Source: Rhodobacteraceae bacterium EhC02 (GTDB lineage: Bacteria; Pseudomonadota; Alphaproteobacteria; Rhodobacterales; Rhodobacteraceae). From it: a DNA stretch of 47,719 bases. The DNA lies in contig LXYH01000056.1 of assembly GCA_001650895.1 (NCBI GenBank), positions 1 through 47,719 on the forward strand, written 5' to 3'. The notes beneath the pieces were generated by a model. It saw only the letters and a program-made list of their open reading frames with translations. It was not told where the DNA came from and searched no databases. The position numbers were made by a program, and so were the translations under genes. The stretch's first letter is position 1. Each line of letters begins with the position of its first letter. Positions 1-7,387 of the stretch are shown here, piece after piece.

Positions 1-112
1 AGACCGCATGCGGAAAATGCCCGCGCTGACGCTCGATGTCGATGAAGGTGCGGTAGCGGCCTTCCTTGTGCAGGTTGTTGATCGCCTGATCCAGCTGGGC
101 CGAATAGTCCAC
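1..112 (-). CDS. hemA: 5-aminolevulinate synthase, N-terminal part (runs off the window)
   Basis: Only the first 37 codons are present; the gene continues beyond base 1. Read from the GTG at 112 the protein begins MDYSAQLDQAINNLHKEGRY and goes on TFIDIERQRGHFPHAV, the characteristic N-terminus of alphaproteobacterial 5-aminolevulinate synthase, which condenses glycine and succinyl-CoA in the first step of tetrapyrrole synthesis. An ATG lies two codons upstream at 118, but the run of six G bases directly abuts it and is correctly spaced (6 nt) for the GTG; starting at GTG also gives the family-typical MDY start. An FNR-type box and a tandem repeat lie in the upstream gap. The catalytic domain is outside the window, so the identification rests on the N-terminal signature only. 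Confidence 0.85.
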   Translation of the reverse strand, partial: MDYSAQLDQAINNLHKEGRYRTFIDIERQRGHFPHAV

Positions 113-243
113 CGGCATCCCCCCTTTTTTCGTCTTTTCCCGCCATGGCGCGAGGGCCCCAAGGACCATATCTCCAATTTGGAATGGATATAGTTTCAGC
201 CATTCCCATGCAACAGGTTACAAATTGCCGCTGCCTGCGCACC

Positions 244-257
244 TTGATCTGTGTCAA
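244..257. promoter_or_regulatory. FNR/FnrL-type binding site upstream of hemA
   Basis: The 14-mer TTGATCTGTGTCAA matches the FNR consensus TTGAT-N4-ATCAA except for one right-arm base (GTCAA), which is a common FnrL variant. It is centred about 138 bp upstream of the hemA start. In Rhodobacter the hemA gene is known to be under FnrL control in low oxygen, which fits both the site and its target. It could also serve the divergent peptidase. Confidence 0.65.
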
Positions 258-276
258 AAAGATAGACCGCAGAGAC

Positions 277-342
277 AGGTTTCCACCGCGCGCGGCAAGC
301 GGGCACAAAAGGTTTCCACCGCGCGCGGCAAGCGGGCACAAA
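277..342. repeat. Perfect 33-bp tandem duplication (two copies)
   Basis: Bases 277-309 and 310-342 are identical, head to tail, and a third copy starts with four matching bases (343-346). The unit is GC-rich and contains CCGCGCGCGG, itself a palindrome. The unit length (three helical turns) and its place just downstream of the FNR box suggest either a recent slippage duplication or a repeated protein-binding site. Confidence 0.9.
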
Positions 343-466
343 AGGTCGCATCCCCTGCACCTGCACACCGCGGCGCACCCGGTCTGGACAGCCGCCGCAA
401 GGCTGATACGGTCGGCGCGGATCGCCCCATCATGCGGGGCGCAGGTGATGACCCGAAAGGAAGACC

Positions 467-1843
467 ATGCCCCTCAATGACGTTCTGGCCCGTATCGACA
501 CCGACCTGCCCGCCGCGACGGCGCGGCTTCTGGACCTGTTGCGCATCCCCTCGATCTCGACCGATCCGGCCTTCAAGGACGATTGCAAGACCGCCGCCGC
601 ATGGCTGGTGGCCGACCTCGAGAGCATGGGCATCAGCGCCAGCGTCCGCCCCACGCCCGGCCATCCGATGGTGGTCGGCCATGTCGACGGCCCCGCCGGC
701 AGCCCGCATGTCCTGTTCTACGGCCATTACGACGTGCAGCCGGTCGACCCCTTGTCGCTTTGGCATTCCGACCCGTTCGACCCCAAGGTGGAAGACACCC
801 CCAAGGGCCGGGTGATCCGTGGCCGGGGTGCTGCCGATGACAAGGGCCAGCTGATGACGTTTCTCGAGGCCTGCCGCGCCTGGAAGGCCGTGACCGGCAG
901 CCTGCCCTGCCGCATCACCTTCCTGTTCGAGGGCGAAGAGGAATCCGGCTCGCCCTCGCTCATCCCCTTCCTGCAGGACAATGCCGACGAGTTGCGCGCC
1001 GATGTGGCGCTGATCTGCGACACCGGCATGTTCCAGGACACCTCGCCCGCGATCATCACCATGCTGCGCGGCATGGCGCGCGAGGAATTCACGATCCACG
1101 CCGCCACGCGCGACCTGCATTCGGGCATGTATGGCGGCCCCGCGATCAACCCCATTCGCGTGCTGACCCGCATCCTTGGCGGGCTGCATGACGACCGCGG
1201 CCATGTCACCGTGCCCGGTTTCTATGACGGTGTGCCCGAACTGACCGAGGAGATTCGCGCCCAGTGGCAGAACCTAGCCTTCGATCACGCCACCTTTCTG
1301 GGTGACGTGGGCCTGTCGAACCCGGCAGGCGAGGATGACCGCACGCCGCTCGAGATGATCTGGTCCCGCCCCACGGCGGAAATCAACGGGATCTGGGGCG
1401 GCTATACCGGCGAGGGGTTCAAGACCGTCCTGCCCGCCGAAGCCCATGCCAAGATCAGCTTCCGCCTTGTCGGCCAGCAGGATCCCGAGGCGATCAGCCG
1501 CAATTTCCGCGACTGGCTGACCGCGCAACTGCCGCCCGATTGCACCGTGGAATGGAACGAGCTTGGCGGTGCCGCCGCCAGCCAAATGCAGATCGATCAT
1601 CCGCTGTTCGAAAAAACCCGCCACGCCCTGACCGAGGAATGGGGCACGCCTGCCTCTTATGTCGGCTGCGGCGGGTCGATCCCGATCGCGGGCTATTTCC
1701 AGTCGATCCTCGGCATGGAATCGATCCTTGCGGGCTTTGGCCGCGACGATGACCAGATCCATTCCCCGAACGAGAAATACGACATGGAATGCTTCCACAA
1801 GGGCATCCGCAGCTGGGCCCGCGTTCTGGAAAAACTGTCATGA
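467..1843 (+). CDS. M20 family metallopeptidase / dipeptidase (ArgE/DapE-like)
   Basis: The 458-residue protein has the full set of M20 di-zinc motifs: GHYDVQPV (metal His 87 and catalytic Asp 89), GRGAADDKG (bridging Asp near 124-125), EGEEESGS (catalytic and metal glutamates around 157-159) and DLHSG in the dimerisation or lid domain. It has the usual two-domain layout and length of the M20 dipeptidase branch that hydrolyses dipeptides or N-acyl amino acids in the cytoplasm; the exact substrate cannot be read from the sequence. A GAAAGG Shine-Dalgarno sequence precedes the ATG. Its stop codon overlaps the start of the downstream hydrolase (ATGA), so the two are co-translated. Confidence 0.9.
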   Translation: MPLNDVLARIDTDLPAATARLLDLLRIPSISTDPAFKDDCKTAAAWLVADLESMGISASVRPTPGHPMVVGHVDGPAGSPHVLFYGHYDVQPVDPLSLWHSDPFDPKVEDTPKGRVIRGRGAADDKGQLMTFLEACRAWKAVTGSLPCRITFLFEGEEESGSPSLIPFLQDNADELRADVALICDTGMFQDTSPAIITMLRGMAREEFTIHAATRDLHSGMYGGPAINPIRVLTRILGGLHDDRGHVTVPGFYDGVPELTEEIRAQWQNLAFDHATFLGDVGLSNPAGEDDRTPLEMIWSRPTAEINGIWGGYTGEGFKTVLPAEAHAKISFRLVGQQDPEAISRNFRDWLTAQLPPDCTVEWNELGGAAASQMQIDHPLFEKTRHALTEEWGTPASYVGCGGSIPIAGYFQSILGMESILAGFGRDDDQIHSPNEKYDMECFHKGIRSWARVLEKLS

Positions 1844-2709
1844 TTTCACGATTTTCCGAGGCGATATTTGACCACGATGGCATCGACGTGGCCTATAGCA
1901 TCGGGGGCGAAGGCGCGCCGCTTGTGCTGCTGCACGGCTTTCCGCAGACACGGGCCATGTGGGCGCATATAGCGCCCGCCCTGGCGCAAGGTCGCCGCGT
2001 GATCTGCCCGGACCTGCGCGGCTACGGCCAATCCGGCAAACCCGCAGAGGTGGCCGATTACAGCTTTCGCGCGATGGGCGGCGATATCCTGGCGCTGATG
2101 GATCACCTGGGCCATGACCGTTTCGACCTTGTGGGCCATGACCGGGGCGCGCGCACCGCGCACCGGATCGCGCTGGACGCGCCCGAGCGGGTCAAAAGCC
2201 TGACGGTGATGGATATCATCCCCACCCACCTGCTGCTAAGCGAACTTTCACATCAGGTTGCAAAAGCTTATTATCACTGGTTTTTCCTGGCCCAACCCGA
2301 GCCATTTCCCGAAACCATGATCGGGGCCGATCCGGATTTCTATTACCACTCCTGCCTGCTGGGCTGGGGCGGCGCCACGCTGGACGATTTCGATCCCGCG
2401 CAACTGGCCGCCTATCGGGCGTCATGGCGCAATCCCTATACGATCCGCGGCATGTGCAACGACTATCGCGCGGCCATTCAATACGACATGGCGCTGGATG
2501 CGGCGGATCTGCACCGCCGCGTGACCTGCCCCACACTGGTGCTTTACGGGGCGGACGGCGCCATGGCGCGGGCATATGACGTGCCGGGCACATGGGCGGA
2601 TCGCTGCAGCGATCTGCGCGCAGGCACGGTGCCCGGCGGGCATTTCTTCCCCGACACCGCGCCCGAACAGACACTGGCGGCGCTGACGGCGTTTCTGGAC
2701 CGGGGCTGA
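1840..2709 (+). CDS. Alpha/beta hydrolase, fluoroacetate/haloacetate dehalogenase type
   Basis: The start is the ATG of the ATGA overlap with the M20 peptidase; the product has 289 residues. It is an alpha/beta-hydrolase with an oxyanion HGFPQ motif (32-36) and the nucleophile elbow GHDRGAR (99-105), so the nucleophile is Asp 101, not Ser. The residues that define fluoroacetate dehalogenase all appear at the right spacing: Arg 102 and Arg 105 (carboxylate binding), Asp 125 (acid), His 146-Trp 147 and Tyr 209 (halide pocket) and His 268 (GGHFF, base). The known enzyme cleaves C-F or C-Cl bonds of haloacetates to give glycolate. An epoxide hydrolase is the main alternative, but the DRxxR and HW pairs favour the dehalogenase. 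The true substrate remains to be tested. Confidence 0.82.
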   Translation: MISRFSEAIFDHDGIDVAYSIGGEGAPLVLLHGFPQTRAMWAHIAPALAQGRRVICPDLRGYGQSGKPAEVADYSFRAMGGDILALMDHLGHDRFDLVGHDRGARTAHRIALDAPERVKSLTVMDIIPTHLLLSELSHQVAKAYYHWFFLAQPEPFPETMIGADPDFYYHSCLLGWGGATLDDFDPAQLAAYRASWRNPYTIRGMCNDYRAAIQYDMALDAADLHRRVTCPTLVLYGADGAMARAYDVPGTWADRCSDLRAGTVPGGHFFPDTAPEQTLAALTAFLDRG

Positions 2710-2715
2710 CCCGGT

Positions 2716-3591
2716 TCAGACCACGCCGTTGAACCGTTCGGGCAGGATGAACTGCTGCTTGTAATCGGGCCGGTCAAAACAATAAAATCCGGTATCGCCA
2801 CGCGGCCGGAAACTGCGGCGCATCTTGCGCCGAAACGGGGTCATGTCGAACCCCTCGACCATTTCAAGGTCCGCGAAGGCCGCAAAAACCGCGCGATCCT
2901 CGCCGCGCGCCTCGGCGAACCAGTGCCGCCCGATGGCCGTGTCCTTCACATCGCCCCCCACCTCGGCGGTGGTGGCGTTGCGCCGGTCCATCACCTCGGC
3001 ATAGGCCGGAAAATCGCAGAATTTCAGGTGCAGCAGATAAAGTTCGTCGGGCGCATGCAGCTTGGCATACTGGGTGAAATGCCCGCCCCGCGCGATCTTG
3101 GTGCCGGTCGAGACGATGCAGGGCTTGGAGTAATGCGGCGCCACGCGCACATGGCGGCGCGGGCCGATGATCCGGTCGGTGATCGCCTCGGGCTCAAGAT
3201 CGATACGGTGGATCACCTCAAGGCCCAGCGGCGTGATCACCTGCTTGTCGGCAGCGGCGGCCAGATAATCCAGCAGGCTCTGGCCCCTGGCCGGGTCGAC
3301 CACCACCAGTTCGTCCACATCGCCCACGATCACATGCTTGTAGTAAGACTTCAGCCCCGCCACCAGGTTGTTCAGCAGCCGCCAGCGCTTCATGTCGAAG
3401 TTTTTATGAGGATCGCCGGGTATCCCGATGATATTGCAGCCTTTTGCCAGATCATTGACGATCTCGCCGCGCCCGTGGTTGACCACGTAGCAATTCTCGC
3501 GCCCGAAGAGGTTGCCGTAGTGGCGCAACCACGCGTTCAGAAAGAACGCATCATCCCGCACCATGGTCACGGCTGCTGCCACAGTCTGCAT
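2716..3591 (-). CDS. Glycosyltransferase family 2-like protein
   Basis: The 291-residue protein resembles the cytosolic GT-A fold 'glycosyl transferase family 2-like' group: an N-terminal MVRDDAFFLNAWLRHYG segment, a VIVGDVDE motif near residue 94 that would be the metal- and nucleotide-sugar-binding DxD, and conserved aromatic/His motifs downstream. The ATG at 3591 is preferred over the GTG one codon upstream because a GAGG sequence lies 7 nt before it. Such enzymes transfer sugars to cell-surface polysaccharides or act on small glycans. The gene is divergent from a sulfotransferase-like gene 106 bp away, which suggests a shared role in decorating surface carbohydrates (inference). Confidence 0.7.
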   Translation of the reverse strand: MQTVAAAVTMVRDDAFFLNAWLRHYGNLFGRENCYVVNHGRGEIVNDLAKGCNIIGIPGDPHKNFDMKRWRLLNNLVAGLKSYYKHVIVGDVDELVVVDPARGQSLLDYLAAAADKQVITPLGLEVIHRIDLEPEAITDRIIGPRRHVRVAPHYSKPCIVSTGTKIARGGHFTQYAKLHAPDELYLLHLKFCDFPAYAEVMDRRNATTAEVGGDVKDTAIGRHWFAEARGEDRAVFAAFADLEMVEGFDMTPFRRKMRRSFRPRGDTGFYCFDRPDYKQQFILPERFNGVV

Positions 3592-3697
3592 CACTGAACC
3601 TCACCTGCACTTGCCCATGCCTTGTTTAGCCTGTTTGCTAAGCCGTGAGAATCGTTAAAAAGCAACTGGACCGTAACCCGTGGCAGGAAAGACCGAC

Positions 3698-4441
3698 ATG
3701 ATCCCGGCCGATTTCGCCACGACCGGCCTGCATGTCCGCGGCAATGGAACGCGACCCACCCGTTTTCAGGTTCTGGGCGAACGCAGTTCGGGCACCAACT
3801 ACGTCAAGCGCCTGCTGGGCAAGAACACCGCGCTGAAACCGACCGAGGCGCTGGGATGGAAACACGCCCATAGCCACGCAAGGCCGGTGCCCGAGGACCT
3901 GGCCCTGATCTGCGTGGTGCGCCATGCGGTGCCCTGGATGCTGTCGATGCACGCGAAACCCTGGCACTGCACGCCCGCCATGCAGGCGCTGGAGTTTCCC
4001 GCCTTCATCCGCGCGCCGTGGAACACGATCTTTGACCGCTCGCGCTATTTCAACGTACCCACCCGCGTGATCGGCCGCCCGCTCAAGCCGGATCTGGATC
4101 CCGCCACCGGCGCGCCCTATCCCGACCTGATCGCGCTGCGTCAGGGCAAGCTGCGCAGCCTGCTGGCCCGTGGAGATACCGGGTGCACCTTCGTCCTGCT
4201 GCGCATGGAAGAGGCCGTGGCCCGCCCCGACGAGGTCTTGCAGGCGATCTGCGCAGGGCTGGACGTGGCACCGCCCAGGACGCCGCTGCGCCGCGTGGTC
4301 AACCGTCTGGGCGCAAAGTTCCTGCCCGCCATCCCCGACAGGCCCGCAACCCCAAAGACCCTGCCCCCCGAGGATCTGGAATGGTTGCGTGACCGTCTGG
4401 ATCTGCAGCAGGAAGCGGCCCTTGGATACAGCTACGACTGA
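3698..4441 (+). CDS. Sulfotransferase-like P-loop protein
   Basis: The 247-residue product carries a 5'-phosphosulfate-binding loop-like motif, GERSSGTNYVKRLL (near residue 26), followed about 45 residues later by CVVRHAVPWMLSM, which resembles the 3'-phosphate-binding strand and Ser of PAPS sulfotransferases. I chose the ATG at 3698 because AGGAAAG ends 6 nt before it; a GTG at 3680 is in frame but has no ribosome binding site. No signal peptide or membrane segment is seen, so it is probably cytoplasmic. Its last bases overlap the 3' end of the convergent small membrane protein by 10 bp. The acceptor is unknown; a saccharide is plausible given the neighbouring glycosyltransferase. Confidence 0.6.
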   Translation: MIPADFATTGLHVRGNGTRPTRFQVLGERSSGTNYVKRLLGKNTALKPTEALGWKHAHSHARPVPEDLALICVVRHAVPWMLSMHAKPWHCTPAMQALEFPAFIRAPWNTIFDRSRYFNVPTRVIGRPLKPDLDPATGAPYPDLIALRQGKLRSLLARGDTGCTFVLLRMEEAVARPDEVLQAICAGLDVAPPRTPLRRVVNRLGAKFLPAIPDRPATPKTLPPEDLEWLRDRLDLQQEAALGYSYD

Positions 4442-4650
4442 CGCAGGCCGCGCCAGCCCTTCAGCAGCGCCAGCAGCCAGGGCAGCGCATGCCAGAGCAT
4501 GTCGAAGATATCGATGGGACGCGCCAGATCACCGGCCATCAGCATCTTGAGCTTTTCCCACAGATGCGGTTCGGGCACGAAGGGCGCCAGCCCCAGCGTC
4601 AGGCACAGCACGGCCACGATGGGCCAGCTGATCTTGTCAAGAAATGCCAT
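4432..4650 (-). CDS. Small two-segment membrane protein
   Basis: The 72-residue protein starts MAFLDKISWPIVAVLCLTLG, has one hydrophobic segment at about 8-28, a short amphipathic middle (WEKLKMLMAGDLARPIDIFDM) and a second hydrophobic segment at about 50-65. From memory, close relatives are common in Rhodobacteraceae and are often labelled 'RND transporter', a name its size does not justify. It overlaps the 3' end of the sulfotransferase-like gene on the opposite strand. Function unknown. Confidence 0.7.
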   Translation of the reverse strand: MAFLDKISWPIVAVLCLTLGLAPFVPEPHLWEKLKMLMAGDLARPIDIFDMLWHALPWLLALLKGWRGLRQS

Positions 4651-4676
4651 GACGCAACCTGCGAAACGAAAGAAAA

Positions 4677-4753
4677 TGGCGCGGTTGACGGGGCTCGAAC
4701 CCGCGACCCCCGGCGTGACAGGCCGGTACTCTAACCAACTGAGCTACAACCGC
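4677..4753 (-). tRNA. tRNA-Asp(GTC), copy 1
   Basis: The minus strand folds as a cloverleaf: acceptor GCGGTTG/CAACCGC, D-arm TAGCTCAGTTGG, anticodon stem CCGGC/GCCGG with loop CTGTCAC (anticodon GTC), T-arm GCGGGTTCGAACCCCG, discriminator G and an encoded CCA. It is identical over all 77 nt to the copy 30 bp away. Confidence 0.97.
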
Positions 4754-4783
4754 GCATTGCGCTTCGGGATCAAGGGACAGCGA

Positions 4784-4860
4784 TGGCGCGGTTGACGGGG
4801 CTCGAACCCGCGACCCCCGGCGTGACAGGCCGGTACTCTAACCAACTGAGCTACAACCGC
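4784..4860 (-). tRNA. tRNA-Asp(GTC), copy 2
   Basis: This is a perfect duplicate of the tRNA-Asp gene at 4677-4753, in the same orientation, with the same anticodon GTC and an encoded CCA end. It is the promoter-proximal copy, so the two are probably processed from one transcript. Confidence 0.97.
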
Positions 4861-4952
4861 TCGCTATCCGCAAGGTCTCCCAAGCGTGAGAGGCTACTTA
4901 TGCGGTCCATCCCGCCCCGTCAACAACGATTTACCCAAAAAGCGACAGCCCG

Positions 4953-4977
4953 CGGAACGGCACGGATCACCGTTCCG
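4953..4977 (-). terminator. Hairpin over the pirin stop codon, possible terminator
   Basis: The arms CGGAACGG and CCGTTCCG pair across a 9-nt loop that includes part of the pirin stop codon. A run of five T lies about 12 nt further downstream on the minus strand, too far for a classical intrinsic terminator, so confidence is moderate. Confidence 0.4.
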
Positions 4978-5905
4978 GAAGGGGGATATGTTCCGCATCG
5001 TCACCCGGCGGCAGGCGGAAGCGGCCATGCGCCCAGTCACCTTCGCGCCACGCCTCCTTGGCGGCCTCGATCCGTTCCTTCGACGAGGCCACGAAGTTCC
5101 ACCAGATATAGCGGGGCCCCTCCAGCGTCTCGCCGCCCAGCAGCAGCAGGCGCGCGCCCTGCGGCCCGGCCATGACACTGATCCGGTCACCGGGGCGAAA
5201 CACCATCATCCGGCCCGCATCAAAGCTTTGGCCTGCCACTTCGACCTGCCCCTGCAGCACATAGACGCCGCGATCCTCGTGATTGTCCGGCAGGGGAATC
5301 GCCGCACCGGGCTGCAGCACGGCATCGGCATAGAACATCTCGGACGGGGTCTTGATCGGCGCGCGCGCGCCCCAGGCATCGCCAAGGATCAGGCGCAGGC
5401 TTTTGCCTTCGCCCTCAAGCAGGGGCAGCGCCGCCTGCGGTGCGTGCGCGAACCCCGCCGCGCCATCCTCGGCCCCCTTGGGCAGAGCCACCCATGTCTG
5501 GATCCCCAGCAGGCTGTGCGGGGCGCTGCGGATCTCGCCATCCGTGCGCTCGGAATGGGTGATGCCATCGCCCGCCACCATCCAGTTGACAGCCCCCGGC
5601 GTGATCCATTGATTGGTGCCAAGGCTGTCGCGGTGATGGATCTGGCCTTTCATCAGATAGGTGACTGTCGCCAGCCCGATATGGGGATGCGGGCGCACGT
5701 CGATCCCCTGCCCAGTCACGAATTCCGCGGGCCCCATCTGATCGAAGAAGATGAAAGGCCCCACCATCTGGCGGCGCGGCGCAGGCAGGGCGCGGCGCAC
5801 CTCGAACCCGCCAAGATCGCGGGCGCGCGGCACGATCACGGTCAGGATGGCGTCAACGTCATCACCGGTCGGGCAATGGGGATCAAGGGCGGGGTTCCAG
5901 CTCAT
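4967..5905 (-). CDS. Pirin family protein
   Basis: The 312-residue protein is a bicupin of the pirin family. The metal site is intact: HPHIG gives His 73 and His 75, and GDGITHSE gives His 117 and Glu 119, with the spacing seen in human pirin and the E. coli homologue YhhW. Characterised bacterial members have quercetin 2,3-dioxygenase activity, but most natural substrates are unknown. I chose the ATG at 5905 (MSWNPALD) since AAAGAGG precedes it by 6 nt; an in-frame ATG six codons earlier lacks a ribosome binding site. It lies downstream of ectR on the same strand with 97 bp between them. Confidence 0.88.
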   Translation of the reverse strand: MSWNPALDPHCPTGDDVDAILTVIVPRARDLGGFEVRRALPAPRRQMVGPFIFFDQMGPAEFVTGQGIDVRPHPHIGLATVTYLMKGQIHHRDSLGTNQWITPGAVNWMVAGDGITHSERTDGEIRSAPHSLLGIQTWVALPKGAEDGAAGFAHAPQAALPLLEGEGKSLRLILGDAWGARAPIKTPSEMFYADAVLQPGAAIPLPDNHEDRGVYVLQGQVEVAGQSFDAGRMMVFRPGDRISVMAGPQGARLLLLGGETLEGPRYIWWNFVASSKERIEAAKEAWREGDWAHGRFRLPPGDDAEHIPLPER

Positions 5906-6002
5906 GTTCGGCCTCTTTCGCAAGGGATCAACGATGGCCAGAGGTTAAGCATTTGCATGAACGCACGATACACCCATAATCGGGCATATTGTGTGCAAAT
6001 TC

Positions 6003-6560
6003 TCACATACTCGCGGCGCGCGATTCATCCGCTTGAGGCAGCGCTTCGGCGGTTTCGGCATTCATCAGACCGGCCACCCGCTCCAGTGCGGCCATGAGCA
6101 TCAACTGTTCCCAATCTGGCAGACGTTCGAAACGGTCGCTGAAAGCGGCGTAAAGCGGGTTGGGCGCATTCGCCAGCAGCCTGCGCCCTTCTTCGGTCGC
6201 GGTCACGCGGATCAACCGGCGGTCCTGCACGCTGCGGCGGCGGGTCACAAGCCCCCGCGCCTCGAGCTTGTCGATCAGAGATGTGATCGTGGCCTGGCTG
6301 ACGCCGGACCGGCGGGCGATTTCCTTGGGGGTCGTCCGGTCGTCTTCGGCGACGATTTCCAAGACGATCATCTGCGCCAGAGTCAGGCCCGTCCGCCGCG
6401 CCAGCGCGCGCGCATTCGTGTCCGTGACATGCATGATGCGGCGCAAGGTGATGAGGGCGGATTCGGAACGGCTGGTCATGTCGATACCCCAAGTGGACGG
6501 CACGCCATTCTGGACGGAACCCTGCGCAGCTTCAAGGATATCGTTTGACTGACGAAGCAT
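6003..6560 (-). CDS. ectR: MarR family regulator, probable ectoine operon repressor EctR
   Basis: The 185-residue protein has a winged-helix MarR domain: the recognition region TPKEIARRSGVSQATITSLIDKLEARGLVTRRRSVQDRR (wing Asp-Arg-Arg) sits in the middle and a helical dimerisation segment at the C-terminus. It is divergent from ectA, the position held by EctR in methylotrophs and many marine bacteria, where it represses the ect promoter at low salinity. The ATG at 6560 is preceded by GGGAAG; a longer reading to 6635 has no ribosome binding site. A 13-bp palindrome lies 19 bp upstream of the start (6579-6591) and a matching one before ectA, consistent with autoregulation and control of the operon. 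Confidence 0.85.
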   Translation of the reverse strand: MLRQSNDILEAAQGSVQNGVPSTWGIDMTSRSESALITLRRIMHVTDTNARALARRTGLTLAQMIVLEIVAEDDRTTPKEIARRSGVSQATITSLIDKLEARGLVTRRRSVQDRRLIRVTATEEGRRLLANAPNPLYAAFSDRFERLPDWEQLMLMAALERVAGLMNAETAEALPQADESRAASM

Positions 6561-6578
6561 AATGCTTCCCACTTTATA

Positions 6579-6591
6579 TTCGGTTATCGAA
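6579..6591. promoter_or_regulatory. Putative EctR operator, ectR side
   Basis: TTCGGTTATCGAA is an imperfect palindrome with TTCG and CGAA arms. It differs by one base from the copy at 6719-6731. It sits 19 bp upstream of the ectR start codon, so binding would affect ectR transcription. Confidence 0.6.
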
Positions 6592-6718
6592 GTATTTTTC
6601 CATGCGTCACGCAGAGATGCAGCGCCTTCAGACACTATATATAGGTTATTTGGCCGAAAAATACAAATCAGGCGCCTATTTGCCTAGGGGGTTGCATTTT
6701 GACCATCAAAGCTTATGT

Positions 6719-6731
6719 TTCGGTCATCGAA
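6719..6731. promoter_or_regulatory. Putative EctR operator, ectA side
   Basis: TTCGGTCATCGAA matches the ectR-proximal site in 12 of 13 bases and lies 23 bp upstream of the ectA start, at or just after the expected transcription start. In methylotrophs EctR covers a palindrome overlapping the -10 region of ectA, which agrees with this placement. Confidence 0.6.
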
Positions 6732-6754
6732 TGAAATAGCGACATGAGGGACTG

Positions 6755-7357
6755 ATGTCTGACACCGCAAATACGCTCAAGGCCCGAAGGCCGAACGTCC
6801 GACTGCGCAAACCGACCGTCGAAGACGGGTCGGATGTCTGGGCGCTGATCAGCACCTGCAAGCCGCTTGACGAGAATTCGATGTATTTCAACCTGATCCA
6901 GTGCGACCACTTCGCCGACACCTGCATCCTTGCGGAACGCGAAGGCCGGATCGTCGGCTGGATCTCGGGCCATATCCCGCCCGAAAAGCCGGAAACGCTT
7001 TTTGTCTGGCAGGTCGCCGTCAGCGCCGAGGCGCGCGGACTGGGCCTTGCAGGCCGCATGGTGCGCGCCCTGTTCGACCGTCCCGAACTGGCCGATGTCA
7101 CGCGGATCGAAACCACGATCACGCGCGACAACAAACCCTCCTGGGGCCTGTTCCGCGCCTTTGCGCGCAAGCGCGGCGGCACCCTGACCCATGCCCCCCA
7201 TTTCGAACGCGGCACCCATTTCGACGGCGCGCATGCCACCGAATACCTTGTCGAAATCGACTTTTCCGAGGCCGCGAAGACCACGCAGCAGGACGCCGCA
7301 CGCGCGGCATCCGATGCGGCACAAGGCCAGGACAGCGCGCGCCAGCAGGCCGCCTGA
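6755..7357 (+). CDS. ectA: L-2,4-diaminobutyrate acetyltransferase
   Basis: The 200-residue GNAT enzyme acetylates L-2,4-diaminobutyrate with acetyl-CoA in the second ectoine-specific step. Diagnostic EctA sequence includes DVWALISTCKPLDENSMYFN, the DHFADTCILAE segment and the acetyl-CoA pyrophosphate loop ARGLGLAG around residues 95-102. The last 25 residues are Ala/Gln-rich and look like a disordered tail. It is the first gene of ectABC-ask, 30 bp before ectB, and is expected to be induced by osmotic stress and repressed by the divergent EctR. Confidence 0.96.
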   Translation: MSDTANTLKARRPNVRLRKPTVEDGSDVWALISTCKPLDENSMYFNLIQCDHFADTCILAEREGRIVGWISGHIPPEKPETLFVWQVAVSAEARGLGLAGRMVRALFDRPELADVTRIETTITRDNKPSWGLFRAFARKRGGTLTHAPHFERGTHFDGAHATEYLVEIDFSEAAKTTQQDAARAASDAAQGQDSARQQAA

Positions 7358-7387
7358 CCCCCCATTCCCAATCCGAAAGGCTACATC

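Larger units (their letters stand above)
113..466. other. Divergent intergenic region hemA / M20 peptidase
   Basis: About 350 bp without a credible gene separates the divergent hemA and M20 peptidase genes. It contains an FNR-like palindrome (244-257) and a perfect 33-bp tandem duplication (277-342), both listed separately. Between 119 and 240 there is a more AT-rich stretch where the hemA promoter would be expected; I could not fix -35/-10 boxes with confidence. Short open frames here are low-complexity translations of the duplicated segment and have no ribosome binding site. Confidence 0.6.

Noticed and set aside
277-342. CRISPR-like array
   Set aside because: The two 33-bp copies are directly adjacent with no spacer, and no cas genes are nearby.
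4499-5175. Two plus-strand frames beginning MARLTGLEPATPGV
   Set aside because: They are antisense translations of the tandem tRNA-Asp genes, a well-known spurious protein in databases.
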